A stretch of 64,000 nt of DNA from Hygrocybe punicea (taxonomy: Eukaryota > Basidiomycota > Agaricomycetes > Agaricales > Hygrophoraceae), in the NCBI GenBank assembly GCA_963556145.1, contig OY744467.1:558001-622000 (forward strand), read 5' to 3'. A program made the position numbers and the translations under genes. This document shows, one piece after another, positions 22,008 to 33,352 of the stretch. Numbering within the stretch: position 1 is the first letter of the stretch; each line of letters begins with the position of its first letter. The notes beneath the pieces are model-generated. The model was not told the DNA's origin, made no database searches, and saw nothing but the letters and a program-made list of their open reading frames with translations.

Positions 22008-22866
22008 ATGCCATTTTTCGAGCATGCCCACAGTGCCGACCTTCGCTATGCCAATCTTACAGACATCCAAAACCAATATAACAACTACCGGACAAACATT
22101 TACTTAACGGAAGAACGGGCGCTTGCGGCTCTAAAACCTGCAGTGCGCGCAGGATATGATGTTCCTAGGTGTATGGAAAACCCGCGAGAGTGTGTTCAGG
22201 GAGATTGATGCCTGGTTGGATGACTCCAGTGCGTTCATCTTGGCTGTTCCGTGAACGTTGTGTCTCATCATGGTCCTATCTAGGGGCCACCCCAAACATT
22301 CTGTGGATTAGCGGTAGTCCTGGTGCGGGAAAATCAGCCATCGCGTCCACTCTCGTTTCAAACTTGACCCTTCGAAAGCGACTCGGTTCTTATTGTTTTT
22401 TCAGACGCGGCGACGCCGTCTTGAGCGATCCTGCCTCTCTCTGGCGTACCGTCGCCTCTGACCTTGCCCAATACGACCGTAGCTTGAAAGATGGCGTGCT
22501 TGAGTTTTTGAGCAGGCCAGTGTTTAGGGACGCAGACAATGTGTTGCATTTCGAGTGCATGATCAAGGAAACCCTGACACGAGGAATCACGACAAGTTGT
22601 CCCCAGTCGTCGTCGTTGATGCGTTGGACGAATGCGGTTCAGACAACTCCTACTCTGCTCAACGACGGATCCTCCTGGACACACTCGCTCGCTGGTCTCA
22701 CCTTTCTCGATCGTTCAAACTCGTCGTCACTAGCCGCAACGAGCGTTTACCACGTTCCCATTCTATGACCAGAGAGTCTACCGCAGACTTGCAAAACGGC
22801 CTCGCGAACACAAATGGCATTAAAGATGGACGATGCGTAATAAAATTTAGGTTCCAATCTATGTAA
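22008..22866 (+). pseudogene. N-terminal (NACHT) half of a fungal NLR, frameshifted
   Basis: The lead-in is FFEHAHSADLRYANLTDIQN and LKPAVRAGYDV. Next comes CMENPRE/ESVFREIDAWLDD, where the frame jumps at about 22186. After an intron (about 22230-22284) comes the NTPase: ATPNILWISGSPGAGKSAIA (Walker A), KRLGSYCFFRRGD, a second frame jump near 22575, and PVVVVDALDECGSDN (Walker B). RSFKLVVTSRNERLP and, in yet another frame, FYDQRVYRRLA follow. NACHT ATPases of fungal NLRs act in non-self recognition. Homology stops at about 22800, exactly where the segment at 39.27 kb picks up (LETGESVSPETHRDI). At least two frameshifts make this a pseudogene. Confidence 0.8.
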
Positions 22867-22936
22867 AGTACGAGCCAATGTCAGAGGGGTGAACTGAAAA
22901 GAAATGGTACAGTATGTCTAATCTTTTATAAAACAA

Positions 22937-23737
22937 CTAAAACTCAGCTAGAAATGCACGAAACTTCTCAATCCGTGCCGAAAGCGGATCACCAACAACA
23001 ATACCAAAATCATCATTATAGAACACGATGTGATTTAAGATGTCGATATGACGATAGTTTCCGAGATCGGGATTGAAATTGGGAGGTAGCTTTCCAACAG
23101 CAGGCGCGACAGCAGGCTCAGCGAGTTGTTGAATGTCGGCAGGGGCTAAGGGCTGTGCCAGGTAAAGACCAGATCCATGTATCTGAAAGAGATAACAGAA
23201 GCAGCTTATAATCAGACATGCTGTGCTCACTGTCTTTTTGAGTGGAGCATAAGGCTGGGGGGCTTGTCTACGGGCGTTGCGAGAGATCATCCTTGTGTTG
23301 TAGCTATAGGCACCACTCACACTGGTGCTCAGTGCAATGACACGAAGGTACTCGATGATATCAACAGGAGTGTATAGCATAGTTGCATCTAATCTCTGCT
23401 CAACAACGGGTTTCTCTTCAGAAAGGGAGAAATGACTCACGAGCATTCTCCACAGCCACTTCGCGAAGCTCAGCACTTTCAACTACCTCATTTGTGACAT
23501 GTTGGTAATCCCCAGACTCTGGTAACAGGATAATGGTGAGTTGTTAATGAATCTCTTCAGGTTTCTACCTTTCATGTCACGGAGAGCTTTAGCTGTAGCT
23601 CGAGCATGGACCAAATTGTCACGGACGACAGGATCACCCTGGTGAATGCCTCTATTCAAATCGAGATTGCCGAGAACGATGGGGAGGTCGGGATTGATAT
23701 CGTGGACACTAGGAATGTTATAAAGGTAGCTGGCCAT
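22937..23737 (-). CDS. Uncharacterised three-exon protein
   Basis: Minus strand, ATG at 23737 (MASYLYNIPSVHDINPDLP), then KALRDMK. An exon with NEVVESAELREVAVENAR ends in a donor (gtgagt) near 23442. The next exon is DATMLYTPVDIIEYLRVIAL with YNTRMISRNARRQAPQPYAP, and after an intron of about 50 bases comes SGLYLAQPLAPADIQQLAEP, ending RIEKFRAFLAEF. No membrane helix or known domain. The sequence is coherent and the introns are plausible, so it looks like a real gene or a recent copy of one. It lies between the two NLR halves beside a hAT MITE, so it may be transposon cargo. Confidence 0.55.
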
Positions 23738-23959
23738 CGTTGTGTTAGGGGTGGTTCCTAAACAGGTTATAAGGCCAGTGAGCTTTTCTCACGCTGTTTA
23801 CCTGCAAGATTGTCCAATCCTCATGCTGCTTTTCTACCGCAGCTCCTCTTGCTACAATTTATATGGCCATTTTATCAGAGGACAGACTTTTGTCAGCGCC
23901 GGTGGAGCAAGTGAACTGATGGTTTCGAAACGGGGTACTCAATTTTGATCACCGGGATC

Positions 23960-24188
23960 TAGTGTTGCCACGGTCCGGTCTTTTTTGGGACCGTTGCAAG
24001 ACCGTGGCTGGACTGTTGGCAAAATAAAATAGATAAAATTCTGGAAATATTCAACCAACTCCACTACTATGTTGACTATATACGAGAATATTTCTGAGAT
24101 TTCTGATAATTTATTTGAATTTTAATTTGCAACGGTCCAGCCATGGTCTTGCAACGGTCCCAAAAAAGACCGGACCATGGCAACACTA
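23960..24188. mobile_element. hAT-type MITE, 229 bp, 8-bp target duplication
   Basis: Terminal inverted repeats of about 62 bases begin TAGTGTTGCCA and end TGGCAACACTA, with a handful of mismatches between arms. The element is flanked by the exact direct repeat CCGGGATC (23952-23959 and 24189-24196). A TAGNG start and an 8-bp target duplication are hAT hallmarks. It has no coding capacity and an AT-rich centre. The intact duplication suggests a fairly recent insertion. Confidence 0.88.
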
Positions 24189-24498
24189 CCGGGATCCCTT
24201 TTCTCAAAGATAACGAACATCAGCAAAACAGTCGTTTTGGTATAGAGTGATATAGATACCTGTCAAAACTATAGTAATCCATAGATGCTTATAGACAACC
24301 CCGATTTGTATAGTGTTGTATAGATCTGGATAGAATGCCTGTCACTCTATGTAGCAGAGGATAGACAACCTCTCCTTCTACACAGGTACTTTGGGGGTTT
24401 TGCAGTCCTACCTAGTCCTACACAGTCACTAGGTATTTCGTACTATATAGCCACAACTAAGTAAATCTTGTTGGTGAAATTCTTCTCAAGTCCAGCAT

Positions 24499-27015
24499 TT
24501 GTCCGTGTTTGGTACAGTTCATTTTCCTACTCGCTTTCAAGGGCTGACTAGCGCTGACTCCCCACTCGACAGCCACCCTCGACGACACCCACCAGCATTG
24601 ACACAGCGAAATCCACACGGCGTCTACCTCCGAGAGCGTGGGCACCAAGCCCACAATCTCTCTCCCCCTGACTCGGCCGCCATCTCCACAGCGACGCGTC
24701 CCGTATGCGCTTTCCATTGCACCCCCATCACAGCTCCCCAGAACCGCTCGCCATCGCCATCATGGACGATCATCCCATCGTCCGATTATCTAGTCCCATC
24801 TCCCGGGCCATCTGTTCTTGGGTACTATGATCTCCCTCCACCCAGTCCACCCCCGAGTGGTCCCCTTCCGCCCCCACCTACACCGAGGGAGGCTTCTCGA
24901 GGCCGCTCGCTGCTGTCAAACCAGAGCAGCCTGACCAGAAATCTTGAACCGGGATTGTTTACCAGACCGTTGTCGCCGCAGTCACGTTCCAGCCCACTGA
25001 GGACGCACTTGCCCACCACCCTATCACAAAGACGCCCGCCATCATTCCCCTCCTGTCAGCTAAATATCGCCTTGCCATTCCCTCTCACACCTACCAGGAA
25101 GCCGTCCCTACTAGTGTTGGGGAAGTTCGGTTTGGTCCGGTTTGGGGCCTTTTTGCCCAAACTGGAAACCGAATGGTCCGGTTTTCCACCCAAAGTCCCC
25201 AAACCAGACCGAAATCGATGCAAACGGTTTGCATCGGTTCGGTTTCGGTCCAAACGCGGTCTGAACCGCGGACCGCTAGTGCTCAGTGCCCCTGCACCAT
25301 TCTGACCTCGCAACAGTGCTGCGCACGTCAATTGACGTGGCCAGCCTGTTTGCGAGGTGAGATTGGGGTGCTGGGGTGCTGGCACACCCTGCGCCGGCAT
25401 TGAGCCGCACGCGGGCTTCTCCATGGGTGTCCCGACGCATCACACGCGTTGTACATGCGATGTGGGTTGACCGCGTTGGCCGTTTTCGGTGGACGCGTGA
25501 TGGTGGTGGTGGTGGTGGTGGTGGTGGGCCCCACGCGTCATACGTGTTGTGCACGCGACGACGGCTGGGCCGCTTTGGTTGTTTTCGGCGGACGCGTGGT
25601 GGTGGTGGCATAGGAGCCTCTTTGCGAGGGTGTCCGGACGCGTCATACGCGTTGTACACACGACGACGGCCGGGTTGACCCCGCGTTGGCCTTCCTCGGT
25701 GGTGTTAGTGTTGCGTGGTGGTGGTGGTACGGTGCCGCGTTCTATAATGGACGAATAAATCAGTGAAAAAATGAATAAAGGTACATACCACGAAGGAGCG
25801 GGGTGGATGCACCACCCCTGCTGCTCTTCCACCTTGTTGACTCCACCCCATTCACGTACGTTTGGCGCGCGTTTTGAACGCGTTTGGCGTGGCGCTGGGG
25901 GTGGGCCGTGGGCGTTGCTGTGGGCGCGTCCGGCGTGGCGTTGACGGTGGTTGTAACCGTCGCCGTTGTCGTTGCCGTTGTCGTTGTCGTTGTCGTGGTG
26001 GTGGTGGTGGTGGTGGTGGTGGCCGTGGTGCATCAACCTGTAATTTGTAAATGCGTTAGTTAAGTTCGAATAAATAAAAATAAAAAACATACGTGGGCGG
26101 CAGGGAGTACCCCGCCGCCCGTTTTGTCGACCTCGGGTGCTCCATCGTCTTCGTTTGGCGTATATCGGGGGTGTTGTTGGTGGGGTTGGTGACTTTGGGT
26201 GACTTTCGAAGTCAGCCATGTAGCCGACTTTGGACTGTCGGTTTGCGGTTCAAACTGAGTTTGAAACCGTTTCGGCCCGCGGCCAAATCTCCAAACCGGA
26301 GACTGAACGGTTCGGTCTCAGCCGAAATTTCCCAAACTGAAACTGAAACCGGCGGTTTCGGTTCGGTCTAAACCGGGTTTGGGTCGGTCTGAGACCGAAC
26401 TTCCCCAACACTAGTCCCTACCCCTAATTCAAAAAAAATGATCCCTCGCCGCCCTCCACTACAACCGTGTCTAGAGCCCCCAGTTTACGGGGCCGCGAAT
26501 TACCCTTCCCAACACGTCCACTCCTTGCCCCCACGGTGTTGTCTTCTTTTCCGCTACACCAGCAGAGTGTTGGTGTGAGCCCCGAAGACCTCAAAGCGTG
26601 CCTGCACATGAAGCGGTATCAAGACCTGTACCATACCGACAGTGCTGGAGAACATACCTTGAGTGTGCCACAGAGTGACAATAGCTGCCCCCATGTTTGG
26701 AGGTCCCGTGGATTGCACGAGGAGGACGGCGATGGCGGGAGTGTGCATGATGACAAAGAGATGTGGGATGTTCTGGATCAGTTCTCAGACTTTAGCGCCC
26801 AAGCGAGGCAGAAACAAAATGTGGGGCTGGTGGCTGAGAAGCCCCGCGGCCCCGCTATCATCGAGGACGACCCGCTCGGACACAACTCGTACATGGGCTA
26901 CTTGTTTGATCGCGATGATGACGACGACAAGTCGCAGTACCCCGACAACGACAACAACACCATGAGTCAGGGGATGATGGCATCTAACGCGAACAATTTC
27001 GCCTGCTGGCATTGA
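24499..27015 (+). CDS. Proline-rich hypothetical protein interrupted by a hAT element
   Basis: Open frames lie on both sides of the hAT insertion: upstream 24499-25111 (Pro/Ser-rich, PPPSPPPSGPLPPPPTPRE) and downstream 26467-27015 (DLKACLHMKRYQDLYHTDSA, MWDVLDQFSDFSAQARQKQN, an acidic run DRDDDDD). They are not in register after removing the element and one copy of its target duplication. Introns or further lesions must therefore exist if they are one gene. I do not recognise the product. Confidence 0.3.
25112..26413. mobile_element. hAT-type nonautonomous element, 1302 bp, 8-bp target duplication
   Basis: Ends are TAGTGTTGGGGAAGTTCGGT and its complement, so the inverted repeats share their first 8 bases with the hAT MITE at 24.0 kb. 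The flanking direct repeat is exact: GTCCCTAC at 25104-25111 and 26414-26421. No transposase. The inside is very GC-rich: GTG/CAC trinucleotide runs (25501-25535, 25998-26022) and a tandem array of about 100-bp units. Two intron-like stretches read on the minus strand (gtatgt...ctaac...attacag at 26092-26038; gtatgt...tatag at about 25790-25742). The minus-strand frame 26219-25440 includes a polyhistidine tract, but joining it across the introns gives stops, so it is decayed or chance. Confidence 0.85.
25430..25735. repeat. Three tandem units of about 100 bp
   Basis: Units contain, in order, GACGCGTCATACGCGTTGTA, a GACGACGGC.GGG block, GCGTTGGCC and a variable GTG run. The three starts are near 25431, 25530 and 25630. 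Confidence 0.6.
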
Positions 27016-28312
27016 ACTCGGTGGTTGGTGCACCACCTGCTGCAAAGATGGTTTTGTTTTTAGTTTTTAGTTTAGTTTTTACTTACACATGTTGTTTCAC
27101 AGTGCCGGCGCCCTGCCAACCAACAACGCTGCGCATCCAAATGCCCGCCAGCCCATGCTGGCTCAATCTAGTGCAGCGCAATGACCGAGACGGGCCCGAC
27201 GATGAAGGACAACGGCGCAAGTCGACGAGAGTCGCAGCGGGTATGGGTGAACCACCCATGCTACTGTGAGTTTTTTTACATTCATATAATATCATCTACT
27301 GACTACTGGCACATCCTGCTGCCCTTGCCGGTGGAGAGGTACCGAGGTACCTCTCCGGGGGCTCACGCAGGACTCGAGAGGTAAGACGGGATGGATAGGA
27401 TGATGATGGACTGACTACTACATCGGGAAGGCTACTAACTAGGTCAACCGTGGGAACCTGGTCACGTGACTGGCAGGTCCCACTACTCCACCGGCCAGCA
27501 CCGAGGAGGCAAACAATGGGTCCGCAACTGTAACCGCAAGGACAGGAATGGGGATGAGGAAGACAGAGATCACGAAGACAACAGGAATGACGAAGACAGC
27601 GAACACGATGGGGACAGGAATGGAATGGGACAACCATTGTGAGGATGACAGACGGAGATGACGACGACGAAGGACGACGATGACGACGACGACAACGGAG
27701 ATTGACAAGATGGAAATGATGACGGGAGAGTTTTAATTATTATATACTAACCCACGCCGTCATGATCATGTAGGTGTTTATCCTAGATCAATATAATTGT
27801 TTTTGCTTTTCTTTTATATGATGATGAAAATATTGGAATATAAATATAAAATAAGTGGTGTTGTTGCATTCTGGATGCAGTTATGTAGTGCTATACAGAT
27901 AGGTGACAGGTCTATACAGGTCTATACAGGTGAGACAGCGGACTGCATAGACTTGCATAGATGTTGCGGGGCACTATATAGATTTAGACATACAAAGAAG
28001 TACTCTATGACACTATGACTCTATAGACGTCTGCACAGCATGTGGCAGACCTGTATCGTTGACGGTAAAGTTTAACACGGGTCCGGGTAAACCCGGTGAC
28101 CTGCCGGTTCGGGTCTGACCGGTGCGGGTACCGGGTTGCCATTTTGGCGACCCGTGCAACACCGCGACCTGAACCGGTGGGTTCACGGGTCATCACGGGT
28201 CATCAACACAGGTAAGTCTGTTAACTTTACTAATATTATTTATTGCAGGAAACTCGACCGCGACCACATCGCGAGCACACCACGACGGATCCCAACGCCA
28301 ATGCAATGCCAA

Positions 28313-28668
28313 CGGACACGGGACAGCCACAACAACAACACCAACACCACCACCAGCGGTGGCAACAGCAACGGCAGCGTCAACAACGACGATGGAATGG
28401 CAACGGCAACAACGATGACAGCAGCAGCAGCGCCAGCAACAGCAGCAGCGCTGGCAACAGCAGCAGTGCCAGCAACAGCAGCAACGCCGGCCACAGCAGC
28501 AACGCTGGCAGCAGCAGCAATGCCGGCAGCAGCAGCTGTGGCAGCAACACCACCGCGACCATACCACCACCCGACGAGGACAACAACAGCGTGCCGGCAG
28601 CAGCAGCAGCAAGGCAACGACGATGGCGACAGCCAGCAGCAGCAGCAACAGCGGCAGTGGCAACAGCG

Positions 28669-28704
<36 letters not shown>

Positions 28705-28720
28705 GTGGCGGCAACACCAC
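28313..28720. repeat. CAG/CAA/GGC trinucleotide-rich block
   Basis: About 400 bases of interrupted CAG, CAA, GCA and AAC triplets with a pure (CAG) run around 28670-28700. It is open in several frames (poly-Gln, Ala, Asn/Ser) on both strands, so long ORFs here are weak evidence of coding. Confidence 0.8.
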
Positions 28721-29001
28721 CACAACCATACCACCACCCTGATGAGGATGACGGTTGGCAGCAGCAGCGCTGGCAATGCCAGGCAGGGACCATGGGACAA
28801 AACCCCCCGTCCCTCCCCATCCCTCGGGGACACTGGAGGGCTCCCTGGCACCCATCTACCTCGCGAAGCGCAGCGCCGTATCTATTGATACGTGCCTGCA
28901 ATTTGCGAGGAGAACGGTTGGGGTGAGCCCGCCTCGGTCTGGGTCTCAGAACCCAGACGCGAGGTATGTGGTGCCCCATGGGTATGATGAAACCCGGGCG
29001 G

Positions 29002-29574
29002 TGTAGAGGCTCCAGGCCGTCTGGACCCGAATCCTCTTCATATCCCACATCGTCCCCGTCCATTCCCATTCATGTATCGTTGATTCCACCCGTTTCCGGT
29101 CGTTTCCATTGATTCCGCTCCGGATTCCGCCTCCGGATTCGTTCCTACATGCACTGCAATGTCTCTAACGACCCAGAATCAGTACGTTTATAATGTATCT
29201 ACGTTTCCCGTCTCCTAGTACATAGCATTCCTCCACTCCACTCCACTCCTATCAGTTACAGCCTTCACTTGTAGTACATAGTTACTACAGCACAGGATCA
29301 CTCCCAGTAGTATAAAAGATGTACCCTTATACTACAAACTATATAGAAAATACAGGTTATCGCTCCCCTTCAGTTCTATTTCTTAGTCCTTGCTTCGTAT
29401 CGTCTCCATATTAGTCTTCGTACTCCACTCCCTTCACTTCCCCTCTGATCCGGAACCCCGGATTCGGGTTGGATTGACTAGACTACATAGACACTAAACT
29501 CCTCTGATCACTTCTTAGCTGATCACCACTTTCGTAGATTCCCATTCGGGTCTACAACAGAACTCGCCGTCACA
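29002..29574 (+). repeat. 5' long terminal repeat
   Basis: 573 bp, TG...CA ends. Near-identical to the copy at 33353-33925; I noticed single-base differences near 29014, 29092 and 29120. It includes TATAAAAGAT at about 29311 as a likely TATA box. Confidence 0.9.
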
Positions 29575-29576
29575 AC

Positions 29577-29592
29577 TGGAGCCCACCGCGAG
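29577..29592 (+). promoter_or_regulatory. Probable tRNA primer-binding site
   Basis: TGGAGCCCACCGCGAG lies two bases after the 5' LTR. Starting with TGG, it is complementary to a CCA-ending tRNA. I cannot name which tRNA. Confidence 0.55.
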
Positions 29593-29768
29593 GAGTTTAT
29601 TTCTTTTGTCTTTTCATACCCTCCCCACGGTCGGCTTTGACTTTCATGACGTTTCCCTCTTCTACCCGACTCTAGTTATTTAGTTCCGCTTACGACTTCG
29701 ACCTCGAGCTTGAACCTCCTCGACCCGACCCGCTTTCCGACCCGCATCCCGATTTAGACATTCCCGAT

Positions 29769-31448
29769 ATGACGTACAGATTCATGCCTCTCCGAGGTGA
29801 TCCCTCAGCCCCGACATTCGACGGAAACGAACTTGACCTTCCCCGCTTCTTCGACAAAATCGACATGCTCAGCTCTGACTGTGGACTCACGGACGCTTTG
29901 AAGATTCGCTATACGCTCCGGTACCTCAATAACGACAATTACGAACTCTGGTCTACCCTACCTGCCGCTTCAGCAAAAGATTTCATCGCTTTCCGACGTG
30001 CAGTTTTCGCCTTCTATCCCGGTGCCACGGACAGTATTCGGTATATGATCACGAATCTCAATCAATTGATTAGACGACAATCGGCTTATGGTATAGAGAA
30101 CAAAGCGGACTTAGGACAATATTTCCGGGATTTCATACGCATTTCCGGTGTCTTGTTTGACAACGGCCGTCTATCGGATAAGCAACGGAACACATACTTC
30201 GCCAACGGATTTGACTCAGACCTTTGTCTACGTATTGAAGAACGCCTCCATTACCTTCGTCCCGACCATTACCACGACGATCCGTACCCGCTCGACGTTT
30301 TCCACGATGCTGCCTTATTCCTGCTGTCCGGTTGTCGCTCTGTTCCGAAATCCCCTTCCCTTGCCATTACTATCTCTAGACCCGATTCCGGTCCCAGTCC
30401 CCCACCCGTCATAGCTTTGTCATCTCCGGTCCCGATTCCGACCTCAATCCCGCCCACCGTTGTTCGTTCCGTCGCCCACGTTCATTCTGGTCCTACGTAT
30501 ACTCCGTCCCCTTTATTGCATATTCCGCCCCTGTCCATTCCGGTGCCTGTTGAGACCGTCATTTGTTTACAGGTATTGTCGTCCAGTCCCATGTCGTCCC
30601 CGTCCGATCCCACTCCCGATTTATCGATGCTGGTCACCGATTTATCCATTTCATTTCCTATTTCGTCCACGTCGTCACCGGATTCAACCCCTCCGCTTTC
30701 CGTCCACGAACTCGTACCGGACCCCCTCCCATTGTCCTCGGATTCTCCAGAAATAGACATTCCGTCCCTGATATTGCCGCCATATTGTCCTCCGTCACCG
30801 TCTATCGAGATTCCGTCGACTTTGGTTGAGTATTCCGTACCCGCTCCCATTCCGGACCCCATTCCACCCCTCTTATTTGATTTCGATTCCGGTTCCGATT
30901 CCGTTATGTCGACCCCTTCGTTCCCGGTTCCCCTCGTCGTTTCCGCTCCCGTATCGTTGTCGGTTCTGTCTTCGCCCGCTAGGGGCACCCCGTCGTTTTT
31001 AGACCCGTCACGTGGCACACCCGTTATATGGGATCGTGTTGGTGTCGGCACTCCGGTTCTCAAATTTTTATTGTTCCTCGTTTCCGTCTTCACTCTACTT
31101 TGTCATTGCATTCTGGACCTCCGCCCCCTCGACACCTCGCTCGAATATTTGCAAGAAGTTCTCCGCCTCCTCTCGTCATTCCGCCTCCGACCTTCTTTCA
31201 GAAACTCTTGTGGGGATATAGACCCGTTTCCGTCTCCTATTTTTGCGTTTTCATCCTCCGTTCCGCTTTCCGTTCACGTTCCCGGTTCTCACTTGTTTAT
31301 ATTTTCGTTTCCATTTCTAGTTTCCTTTGTTTCCCGCTCGTTCCGGACCTGTTTCGTTTCCGTTGTATTCCGGTCCCGTCCTCCCCCTCGACCCCCAGAT
31401 TCCGGTTATCTTATCTCGTCATTCCGTTTCCCTCTTTTCCGTTTATAG
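29769..31448 (+). CDS. Gag-like protein of the LTR element
   Basis: A 559-codon frame. The first 200 residues are a folded Gag-like domain (FMPLRGDPSAPTFDGNELDL, PRFFDKIDMLSSDCGL, FRDFIRISGVLFDNGRLSD), matching the start of basidiomycete gypsy-type capsid proteins. From about residue 205 to the end it is a low-complexity Pro/Ser/Val stretch that follows the codon skew of the region (many TCC/CCG triplets), so the last half may not be real protein. There is no zinc knuckle. It probably packages the element RNA. Confidence 0.65.
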   Translation: MTYRFMPLRGDPSAPTFDGNELDLPRFFDKIDMLSSDCGLTDALKIRYTLRYLNNDNYELWSTLPAASAKDFIAFRRAVFAFYPGATDSIRYMITNLNQLIRRQSAYGIENKADLGQYFRDFIRISGVLFDNGRLSDKQRNTYFANGFDSDLCLRIEERLHYLRPDHYHDDPYPLDVFHDAALFLLSGCRSVPKSPSLAITISRPDSGPSPPPVIALSSPVPIPTSIPPTVVRSVAHVHSGPTYTPSPLLHIPPLSIPVPVETVICLQVLSSSPMSSPSDPTPDLSMLVTDLSISFPISSTSSPDSTPPLSVHELVPDPLPLSSDSPEIDIPSLILPPYCPPSPSIEIPSTLVEYSVPAPIPDPIPPLLFDFDSGSDSVMSTPSFPVPLVVSAPVSLSVLSSPARGTPSFLDPSRGTPVIWDRVGVGTPVLKFLLFLVSVFTLLCHCILDLRPLDTSLEYLQEVLRLLSSFRLRPSFRNSCGDIDPFPSPIFAFSSSVPLSVHVPGSHLFIFSFPFLVSFVSRSFRTCFVSVVFRSRPPPRPPDSGYLISSFRFPLFRL

Positions 31449-31520
31449 TTTTATTATGTACTCTATTTTTCTTTATGTACATTGTCCCGCATTCCGTTTT
31501 CCCTTTCCGTCCGTTCCCTT

Positions 31521-33067
31521 TTATTCCCTTCTCCCTTCGTCGAGTTTGGTGTCGATTAGGTCGAGTTGACCCAGGATATGGGCCTGGTTCGCGCGTAGTC
31601 GATTTAGCTCTTTTGTCCAACGGGTTAGCTTGGTGTGGACCTCCGCGACGTATTCAGAAAGGCCGTCCGCGATCGTCGATATCTCCCTCTGCGTTTCCGT
31701 CGCCATTTTGCGCACTGCCCAGACGTGGTCGTTGATTCCGGCTCCGATCCGCGGGTGCTTGAACGGATTCCCTTGTCTCCCTTCGTCCCGCTCCGATTCC
31801 GTATCCGGTTCGATGTCGGTCAACGTCTGCTTACTCGTCGACGCCTCTCCGGTCCGCAACCTAGGCTTCCTCACGGGCTTTGGTATCTTCTTCGTGACGA
31901 CCTTTCTCTTCGGACTACCCGCCTTCGCCTTCCCTTTCCTTTCGGCTTTTCCGGATCCGGTGGCCGGTCCCTTCGTCAACAATCCGCAACGTCGTTTAAG
32001 TCTTTTGCACCGATCGCACGCGTATCCCTCAATTCCGCGACAAACCGTGTTGGCGGTCATGCACGCATCGCATTGCCGGATCCGGAACGACTGCATATAC
32101 TACGGATTAGTTAGGCACAACGGATATACGAGTCCGCGAGATATCACTTACCCCCAGAATCTTTCCCTTCGGTTCCGCGTCCTCATTCCCACTCGCATTC
32201 GAGAAATCGTTGCCGCTGTTGTAGTCCCTGTGAATGGTCTCGTCGTCCCGGGTGACCCTCTTATCCCGGTTGAGCTTTTTGTTTTTGATCGCGTTCAGTA
32301 CTTGGAGTCTTTCGTATTTTCGAAGTTGCTGATTGGACCAGGTGTCCTCCTCGTCCTCGCTTCCGTGATCGCTGGTTTGTGCAGCCTCCTCCCGGTCCCT
32401 TTCTGCGGCTGCATTATCCCTTTTTGCTGCCTCTGCCGCCTTCGCCCTTTCCGCCTCCTCGATCTGCTTCTCCGCCTCCACCCTCCTATTCATCTCCTCT
32501 TCGTATTGACGCGATTCCTCCGCCCGTTTCCGCTCGATCCTTTCCGCCTCCTCGACCTGTTGTTTCCTCGCTTCCGCCCTCCTATTTTCCTCCTCCTTCT
32601 CCTCCTGCAAACGTGACGCTTCCTCGACTTCCCGACGCACGGCCTCTTCCCATTCCCGCTTCTTGTACTCCTCACGATTCCGCAACCATTCCTCGACCTC
32701 GACCACCATCTCTCTGCCCATCGAGAAATCCCTCGGTTCCATCACGTCGATTCCATTGTCTCGGATTTCCGTCAAGATTCCCCTGTAGTTCCGCTGCCGG
32801 GTATTGTTAGTCCGTGCCGTTTACAGAAACGGGAACTCTTACCATGGCCCGTTGTCGTCTCACCACCCATTGCCGTGCTTCGTTCTCAAATCCGTCGCGT
32901 ACGATATCGATTCCGGCCGCGTCGACTTCTAGTAACTCGGCCACGGCGCTCTCGAAATCTTGCCGCGTTTCCGCATCGAGAGTATTGAGGAAATGGTTGT
33001 ATTCCGTCGACATCTTGGTGTTGGTATTGATACTTGTTGGGTTTGTTGGGCTCGTTGAGGTTGTCAT
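31521..33067 (-). CDS. Antisense cargo gene: coiled-coil protein with Zn2Cys6-type cluster
   Basis: Exons 33067-32843, 32793-32152 and 32099-31521 join in frame (75 + 214 + 192 = 481 residues) with canonical introns (gtaaga...ggcag and gtaagt...cgtag). The N-terminus is MTTSTSPTNPTSINTNTKMS, with a short helical domain after it. Exon 2 is a long charged coiled coil (EEASRLQEEKEEENRRAEAR). Exon 3 opens with CDACMTANTVC..CDRCKRLKRRC, which fits C-x2-C-x6-C-x7-C-x2-C-x6-C exactly, the spacing of fungal Zn(II)2Cys6 clusters. A basic linker and a second coiled coil (LTRWTKELNRLRANQAHILG) follow. The cluster sits mid-protein, unlike most transcription factors, so DNA binding is only inferred. Confidence 0.72.
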
Positions 33068-33352
33068 CGAGATTGTTGAAAGTCGTGTTGAAAAGTTTTC
33101 TTGTTTGTATTTGTTGCCCCATCACGTGACCATTGTTCCTTTATCCAGCCGTTTCGCCCCACCCTCTTTTAGTAGCTCCGGACCACTGCTTCCCGACGCT
33201 TCGATACCCGCCGGCTTCGAACTCGTTCACGTTGTACCATCGTTTCCGCCCGTTTTCGACATCGCCTCCGCTCATTTATTCCCATGACCCCGGTATCTTC
33301 GTTATTTCGTATGGATTGACCAGGGATGGTCTCTATCTGAGTCCTGACCGGA

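Larger units (their letters stand above)
24200..28057. mobile_element. Possible composite element with CTATA-type subterminal repeats
   Basis: Two AT-rich tracts, 24235-24460 and 27885-28035, are packed with variants of CTATAGA, TATAGAT and TCTATACAGG. They bracket a segment holding a proline-rich coding region and the second hAT element. Arrays of short motifs near both ends are typical of subterminal regions of DNA transposons. I could not find matching terminal inverted repeats or a target duplication, so the borders and family are unproven. Confidence 0.35.

Noticed and set aside
28193..29069. Long open frames on both strands (poly-Gln/Asn/Ala; Cys/Leu/Val-rich)
   Set aside because: They come from the trinucleotide composition of the block; no frame has conserved domains or a start context better than the others.
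30482..31735. 203-codon minus frame and 235-codon plus frame overlapping the LTR gag
   Set aside because: They are shadows produced by the TCC/CCG-skewed gag tail; the antisense gene at 31.5-33.1 kb is supported instead by introns and a cysteine cluster.
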